Assembly (NCBI GenBank): GCA_023419375.1
Contig: JAEZYD010000012.1
Coordinates: 1 to 16,178 of the forward strand
Length of the DNA: 16,178 bases
Source: Pseudomonadota bacterium
GTDB taxonomy: Bacteria > Desulfobacterota > Desulfovibrionia > Desulfovibrionales > Desulfovibrionaceae
Direction of reading: 5' to 3'
Made by a program: the position numbers and the translations under genes. The notes beneath the pieces were generated by a model. It was not told where the DNA came from. It searched no databases and saw only the letters and a program-made list of their open reading frames with translations. This document shows, piece after piece, positions 13,271-16,178 of the stretch; the stretch's first letter is position 1; each line of letters opens with the position of its first letter.

Positions 13271-13963
13271 TTACGGCAGCTCGCGCGACTCCACATCGCC
13301 TGAGCCGCCAGAGCTGTTTGCTCCACTGGAAACCGGCGTGCTGTTTGCGCTGCCGGAGGGTTCCATGCTGCCGTCCATTGGGCTCACGCCTGTGGCGTGT
13401 TCTGGCAGCATGCTGTCAAGCTGGCCCGCCTTTTGGGGGAACATGAGATAGCTTGTTACGCCCGTTACGCCGCCAACGCCACGCGCGGCCTGGATGGCGA
13501 GCTGTTTTTCGGCATCATCCCTTACCACGCCAAGCAGAACCACACGCCCGGAGTTTACCTCCGTGTCTATGCGGGTGGAAGAAAGACTCTTGGTGGAAAT
13601 AAGTTCTTTGCGCAGCTTGGTGGCCAGCACAAAGTTGCTGGTGTCGCTGGTGGCGGGGGTGAACCAGTGCGTGGTGACCGAGCGGGGCTTGTAGCGGTTG
13701 GCAATGGTTACAGCCTTGCCCTGCATGGTATCGGGTATTTCGCCCACAAGGAAGACATGGCCGTAAAAACTGTATACCGCAACAGACCAGCCGCCGGAGA
13801 AGCTTTCATCCAGCAGAGCTGTCTTGATTTTGGCGGAGAGTTCCTTGTCGTCCGATATGGTACCCATCAGGCGCTGGTCATCGTAGATGCCGTAGCCGGT
13901 GTATGCGCAGCCGTTGAGCAGCGTGACGCAGAGCAGCAGCAATAGTAGCGCCAGTCGTTTCAT
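13271..13963 (-). CDS. Two-BON-domain outer-membrane lipoprotein (DolP/OsmY-like)
   Basis: A 230-residue lipoprotein: MKR, a leucine-rich hydrophobic core, and a lipobox LLNGC with Cys19 as the acylated residue. Two BON domains follow, at about 40-105 (DDKELSAKIKTALLDESFSG, then VFLVGEIPDTMQGKAVTIAN) and about 108-175 (LRKELISTKSLSSTRIDTEV, then GRVVLLGVVRDDAEKQLAIQ). The C-terminal 50 residues are Pro/Ser/Gly-rich and probably disordered. This is the layout of DolP (YraP), which supports outer-membrane integrity in enterobacteria; the role here is by analogy. AGGAGG stands close before the ATG at 13963. It lies downstream of murA in the same orientation with a 108-base gap holding a short CCCGCA/TGCGGG stem, so it may be partly co-transcribed with an envelope gene. 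Confidence 0.9.
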   Translation of the reverse strand: MKRLALLLLLLCVTLLNGCAYTGYGIYDDQRLMGTISDDKELSAKIKTALLDESFSGGWSVAVYSFYGHVFLVGEIPDTMQGKAVTIANRYKPRSVTTHWFTPATSDTSNFVLATKLRKELISTKSLSSTRIDTEVNSGRVVLLGVVRDDAEKQLAIQAARGVGGVTGVTSYLMFPQKAGQLDSMLPEHATGVSPMDGSMEPSGSANSTPVSSGANSSGGSGDVESRELP

Positions 13964-14071
13964 GGAATCCTCCTGAAACCCGCATTGCGGGCGAAGCGTC
14001 TTTTACGTAGTCGATCAACTCGCCTGTGCGGGCACGCCATGGAGGCTGCCTGCAAAAGGAACGAAGCGTTT

Positions 14072-15322
14072 TTATTCTTTTTCGCGGCGGATACGCGCCC
14101 CAACGGCGTTCAGCTTGTGCTCGATGCTCTCATAGCCACGGTCGAGGTGGTAGATGCGTCGCACTTCGGTAACGCCCTTGGCCGCAAGGCCTGCCAGAAC
14201 CAGGGATGCGCTGGCGCGGAGATCGGAGGCCATCACCGGCGCGCCCGTGAGCTTCTGCACGCCGCGCACCATGGCCGTGTGGCCGGAAACCTTGATCTGC
14301 GCGCCCATGCGCATGAGCTCAAGCACGTGCATGAAGCGGTTTTCAAAAATGCTTTCTTCCACGACGCTGGCCCCTTCGGCAAGGCACATGAGTGCCATAA
14401 GCTGGGCCTGCATGTCTGTGGGAAAGCCGGGGTAGGGCTGGGTTTTTACATCCGTACCGCGCAGGGGGCCAGCGCAACGCGCCAGCACGCCCTCGGGGGT
14501 GTTGGTGATCTCCATGCCCATGCTGCGCAGTTTGAGAATAACGGCTTCAAGGTCTTTGAAAGGACAGTTGCGCAGCATCAGCTCGCCGCCGGTAATGCCG
14601 GCAGCCACGAGAAAAGTTCCCGCCTCAATGCGGTCGGGCATAACGGGGTATTCCCCATCGTGCAGGGAGGCAACACCCTGAATGCGGATGACGGACGTGC
14701 CGTGCCCCTCGATTTTTGCACCGCAGGCCCGCAAAAAGTTTGCGAGGTCAACAATTTCTGGCTCGCGGGCGGCGTTTTCAAGTACGGTCTCTCCATCAGC
14801 CAGAGCTGCGGCCATGAGCAGGTTTTCCGTGCCGCCCACTGTGGGCATGTCAAAAGATATGTGCGCGCCCTTGAGCTGGCGGCAGCGGCCAATGATATAA
14901 CCTTCCTCAAGCTGAAAGCTGGCGCCCATCTGCTCCAGACCCTTGAGGTGCTGGTCTACGGGGCGCGCGCCAATGGCGCAGCCGCCGGGCAGGGCCACGC
15001 GCGCCTGACCTATGCGGGCCAGCAGCGGGCCAAGGCACAAAACAGAGGCGCGCATGGTACGCACCAGATCATATGGAGCTTCCGGCAGTAAATTGCCGGG
15101 CTGCACCTGTACCCGATGATCGTTGTATTCGCAGGTGCAGCCCAACATGTTCAGGAGCTTGATGGTGGTATGTATATCGCGCAGGTTGGGCACATTGGTG
15201 ATTGTGACCGGCTCTGCCAGCAGAATGCAGGCAAAAAGAATGGGCAGGGCCGCATTTTTGGAACCGCTGACCTCAATGCCGCCAGTAAGCGGAACGCCGC
15301 CTTCAATAACCAGTTTGTCCAT
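14072..15322 (-). CDS. murA: UDP-N-acetylglucosamine 1-carboxyvinyltransferase
   Basis: MurA transfers enolpyruvyl from phosphoenolpyruvate to UDP-GlcNAc, the first committed step of peptidoglycan synthesis in the cytoplasm. The 416-residue length is normal. Conserved features align closely with the Escherichia coli numbering: Lys22-Asn23 in SGSKNAALP, Cys115 in LPGGCAIGARPVDQH (the fosfomycin target), Asp303 in YPGFPTDMQAQ, and Arg395 in HLDRGYE. With Cys, not Asp, at 115 the enzyme is predicted to be fosfomycin-sensitive. The ATG at 15322 begins the canonical MDKLVIEGG; the frame stays open upstream to 15436, but that stretch is not MurA-like. GGGGA precedes the start. The gene is monocistronic or leads into the BON lipoprotein gene. 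Its leader carries a tRNA-Pro-like segment (separate entry). Confidence 0.97.
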   Translation of the reverse strand: MDKLVIEGGVPLTGGIEVSGSKNAALPILFACILLAEPVTITNVPNLRDIHTTIKLLNMLGCTCEYNDHRVQVQPGNLLPEAPYDLVRTMRASVLCLGPLLARIGQARVALPGGCAIGARPVDQHLKGLEQMGASFQLEEGYIIGRCRQLKGAHISFDMPTVGGTENLLMAAALADGETVLENAAREPEIVDLANFLRACGAKIEGHGTSVIRIQGVASLHDGEYPVMPDRIEAGTFLVAAGITGGELMLRNCPFKDLEAVILKLRSMGMEITNTPEGVLARCAGPLRGTDVKTQPYPGFPTDMQAQLMALMCLAEGASVVEESIFENRFMHVLELMRMGAQIKVSGHTAMVRGVQKLTGAPVMASDLRASASLVLAGLAAKGVTEVRRIYHLDRGYESIEHKLNAVGARIRREKE

Positions 15323-15362
15323 GGAGTGTCCCCGAAAAAATGTTTGACGCCTATGCAGACCG

Positions 15363-15385
15363 CCTGCTCCCAAAGCAGGTGCGCT
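15363..15385 (-). repeat. 23-base copy of the tRNA-Pro anticodon-arm region in the murA leader
   Basis: Read on the minus strand (the murA sense), this segment is identical over 23 bases to 15684-15706 of the tRNA-Pro gene, from the 3' side of the D stem through the whole anticodon arm, including CTGC-TTTGGGA-GCAG. Identity ends abruptly on both sides. It lies about 40 bases before the murA start. Possible origins are an old integration (att) scar, a partial tRNA duplication, or a leader element that mimics the tRNA. Confidence 0.8.
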
Positions 15386-15509
15386 GCTCAGTGCTTGCGA
15401 GGCGGCCAAGTGGCCTGGCGAGCGGATTTTTGCCACTCAGCAAAGTCGCGGACGCAAGTGTAGATACTTTTCTAGATAAAATCCAGATGGAGCTGTGTGG
15501 AAAAAATGC

Positions 15510-15538
15510 TTGCCAAACTAAAATAACCTGCTTATAAG
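15510..15538 (+). promoter_or_regulatory. Sigma-70-type promoter for the tRNA genes
   Basis: TTGCCA (15510-15515) and TATAAG (15533-15538) are separated by 17 bases, and the tRNA-His gene begins 11 bases after the -10 box. This is near-ideal placement for transcription starting a few bases ahead of the tRNA. Confidence 0.8.
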
Positions 15539-15549
15539 AATTTTCCCGT

Positions 15550-15626
15550 GGCGGAAGTAGCTCAGTAGGTAGAGCACCTGGTTGTGGCCCAGGTGGCCGT
15601 GGGTTCAAGTCCCATCTTTCGCCCCA
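15550..15626 (+). tRNA. tRNA-His (GTG anticodon)
   Basis: A full cloverleaf: acceptor GCGGAAG pairs with CTTTCGC (one G-T wobble), U8-A9, a D arm GCTC...GAGC, and anticodon stem CCTGG/CCAGG with loop TTGTGGC giving GTG. The T stem GTGGG/CCCAT encloses TTCAAGT. The extra 5' G (15550) faces discriminator C73 (15623), the identity pair specific to tRNA-His. CCA is encoded (15624-15626). Confidence 0.97.
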
Positions 15627-15633
15627 CAATTTT

Positions 15634-15662
15634 CCCGCGCCGCAACGGCGCGGGTTTTTTTT
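15634..15662 (+). terminator. Rho-independent terminator after tRNA-His
   Basis: CCCGCGCCG, a CAA loop, CGGCGCGGG, then eight T residues, fitted between the two tRNA genes. The T-run abuts tRNA-Pro, so read-through is presumably needed for tRNA-Pro unless it has its own promoter, which was not seen in the 36-base gap. Confidence 0.9.
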
Positions 15663-15739
15663 CGGAGCGTGGCGCAGCCTGGTAGCGCACCTGCTTTGGG
15701 AGCAGGAAGTCGAAGGTTCGAATCCTTTCGCTCCGACCA
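15663..15739 (+). tRNA. tRNA-Pro (TGG anticodon)
   Basis: Acceptor CGGAGCG pairs with CGCTCCG, discriminator A, encoded CCA (15737-15739). The anticodon stem CCTGC/GCAGG carries the loop TTTGGGA, giving anticodon TGG. The T loop GGTTCGAATCC is standard. Bases 15684-15706 recur exactly, on the other strand, in the murA leader. Confidence 0.97.
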
Positions 15740-15751
15740 TATATCCAAGAA

Positions 15752-15790
15752 AAAGGGATAGTTAGGTGAAAACCCGACTATCCCTTTCTT
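15752..15790. terminator. Hairpin terminator after tRNA-Pro
   Basis: AAAGGGATAGT (15752-15762) is exactly complementary to ACTATCCCTTT (15777-15787) with a 14-base loop. A-rich and T-rich flanks make it usable on both strands, matching convergent transcription with the GGDEF gene. The remaining 15791-15981 stretch shows no supportable gene and is AT-rich around 15835-15875. Confidence 0.75.
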
Positions 15791-15981
15791 GCGTTGAATG
15801 GGATCGCCAAAAGTGGCGTGTGGTAGAATTTCTGAGAAAATTACTGTAACTATACGATATATATTAAAATTTATCGAGCCACATAGCCACAAGTTGAAAA
15901 GTTGCATCAACGATACAAACGCTTGCGGACATGGGGGCGATTGGTGCGTGATTTGGTGTGGAATTTCCTGCACTCATAAGT

Positions 15982-16178
15982 TTATGCCGTGTCGCACTGC
16001 TCACCACTCCATTGCACTACCCGATTTCTGCCTGTCTTTTTTGCCGTATACAGTGCACAGTCTGCGGCGCGAATGCCTTCTTCCATAGCAGAACTGCATG
16101 AATGGTTTTCTTGAGGAATCTCTGCAATGCCAATGCTCACAGTAATATTAAACGTAAAAGCACCGTACGCAATTGGTG
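15982..16178 (-). CDS. GGDEF-domain protein (diguanylate cyclase type), C-terminal end only
   Basis: This minus-strand frame enters from the right edge and stops with TAA at 15982-15984, so only about 65 C-terminal residues are visible. They read as the end of a GGDEF domain: FNITVSIGIAEIPQ (the beta strand normally written VTVSIGIA), then RAADCALYTAKKTGRNRVVQ, matching the family's ADxALYxAKxxGRNxV signature. The short tail WSGEQCDTA ends the protein, so GGDEF is the last domain. The GG(D/E)EF active-site motif itself lies outside the window, so whether the enzyme can make cyclic di-GMP is not visible. Its opposite number in the window is the HD-GYP gene. Confidence 0.9.
   Translation of the reverse strand, partial: PIAYGAFTFNITVSIGIAEIPQENHSCSSAMEEGIRAADCALYTAKKTGRNRVVQWSGEQCDTA

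Noticed and set aside
13985..15091. 368-codon plus-strand frame opposite murA
   Set aside because: It is a His/Ala/Gly-rich shadow of murA on the other strand with no ribosome site or recognisable domain.
15323..15436. Longer murA start
   Set aside because: The extra 38 residues are not MurA-like, and the segment includes the tRNA-Pro-like repeat. The canonical MDKLVIEGG start is at 15322.
15351..15973. Two long minus-strand frames (15351-15740 and 15605-15973) across the tRNA genes
   Set aside because: They are antisense translations of tRNA genes, giving the familiar spurious strings such as GFEPSTSCSQS and RKDSNLRLPAP. No ribosome site or family supports them.
15798..16088. 96-codon plus-strand frame at the right edge
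   Set aside because: It runs antisense to the clear GGDEF C-terminus and has no recognisable content.
1..16178. CRISPR array, restriction-modification or toxin-antitoxin pair
   Set aside because: No regularly spaced repeats and no matching gene families were found on either strand.

Overview
The window looks like a piece of a Desulfovibrio-type (Desulfovibrionaceae, delta-proteobacterial) chromosome, moderately GC-rich, with a Mu-like transposable prophage fused to host DNA. The assignment rests on the gene families: a BcepMu-like phage, a tandem HD-domain HD-GYP protein, and the style of the chemoreceptor and BON lipoprotein. No rRNA or other species marker is present.

Region 1 (1-2943, mostly minus strand) is the start of the phage late half. 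It holds a lysis cassette read leftward: a tiny membrane ORF, a holin-like protein, a lytic transglycosylase, and an Rz-like membrane/coiled-coil protein running off the left edge. To its right are a secreted thermonuclease (minus) and an AT-richer plus-strand gene for a zinc-ribbon/TM/OB-fold protein. These two look like accessory cargo ('morons'). A pair of mirror-image terminators separates the thermonuclease from the lysis cassette.

Region 2 (2947-10469) is the immunity and early region. A Cro/CI-type repressor (minus) diverges from a tightly packed rightward early operon: unknown 137-aa protein, BcepMu gp16-family DNA-binding protein, DUF4406 protein, 103-aa unknown, winged-helix protein, 532-aa coiled-coil protein, DDE transposase TnpA, a TnpB-like gene, GemA (gp16/DUF1018), and a Mor-like activator. 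Early genes running toward one phage end and late genes running away on the other side of the repressor is the BcepMu layout. Two lesions suggest a defective prophage. The TnpB-like ORF is an in-frame chimera of the TnpB N-terminal half (up to Walker A) with the C-terminal part of a DUF3164 protein. The Mor-like gene loses its C-terminus where host DNA begins.

Region 3 (about 10448-13093) is host DNA: a methyl-accepting chemotaxis protein that has lost its sensor and membrane part at the junction, then an intact HD-GYP (c-di-GMP phosphodiesterase-type) gene. A strong 19-bp inverted repeat ends this block.

Region 4 (13271-16178) is host housekeeping DNA: a two-BON-domain lipoprotein and murA (both minus), tRNA-His(GTG) and tRNA-Pro(TGG) (plus, each followed by a hairpin terminator), and the C-terminal end of a GGDEF protein entering from the right edge on the minus strand. 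A 23-bp exact copy of the tRNA-Pro anticodon arm region lies in the murA leader, in the murA sense.

No CRISPR array, no IS element other than the Mu-like prophage, and no restriction or toxin-antitoxin system were seen. No gap between annotated genes exceeds 300 bases. The candidates for something new are the chimeric TnpB-DUF3164 gene, the early-operon/chemoreceptor junction, a hairpin that buries the Shine-Dalgarno site of the lysis cassette, and the tRNA-Pro-like arm before murA.
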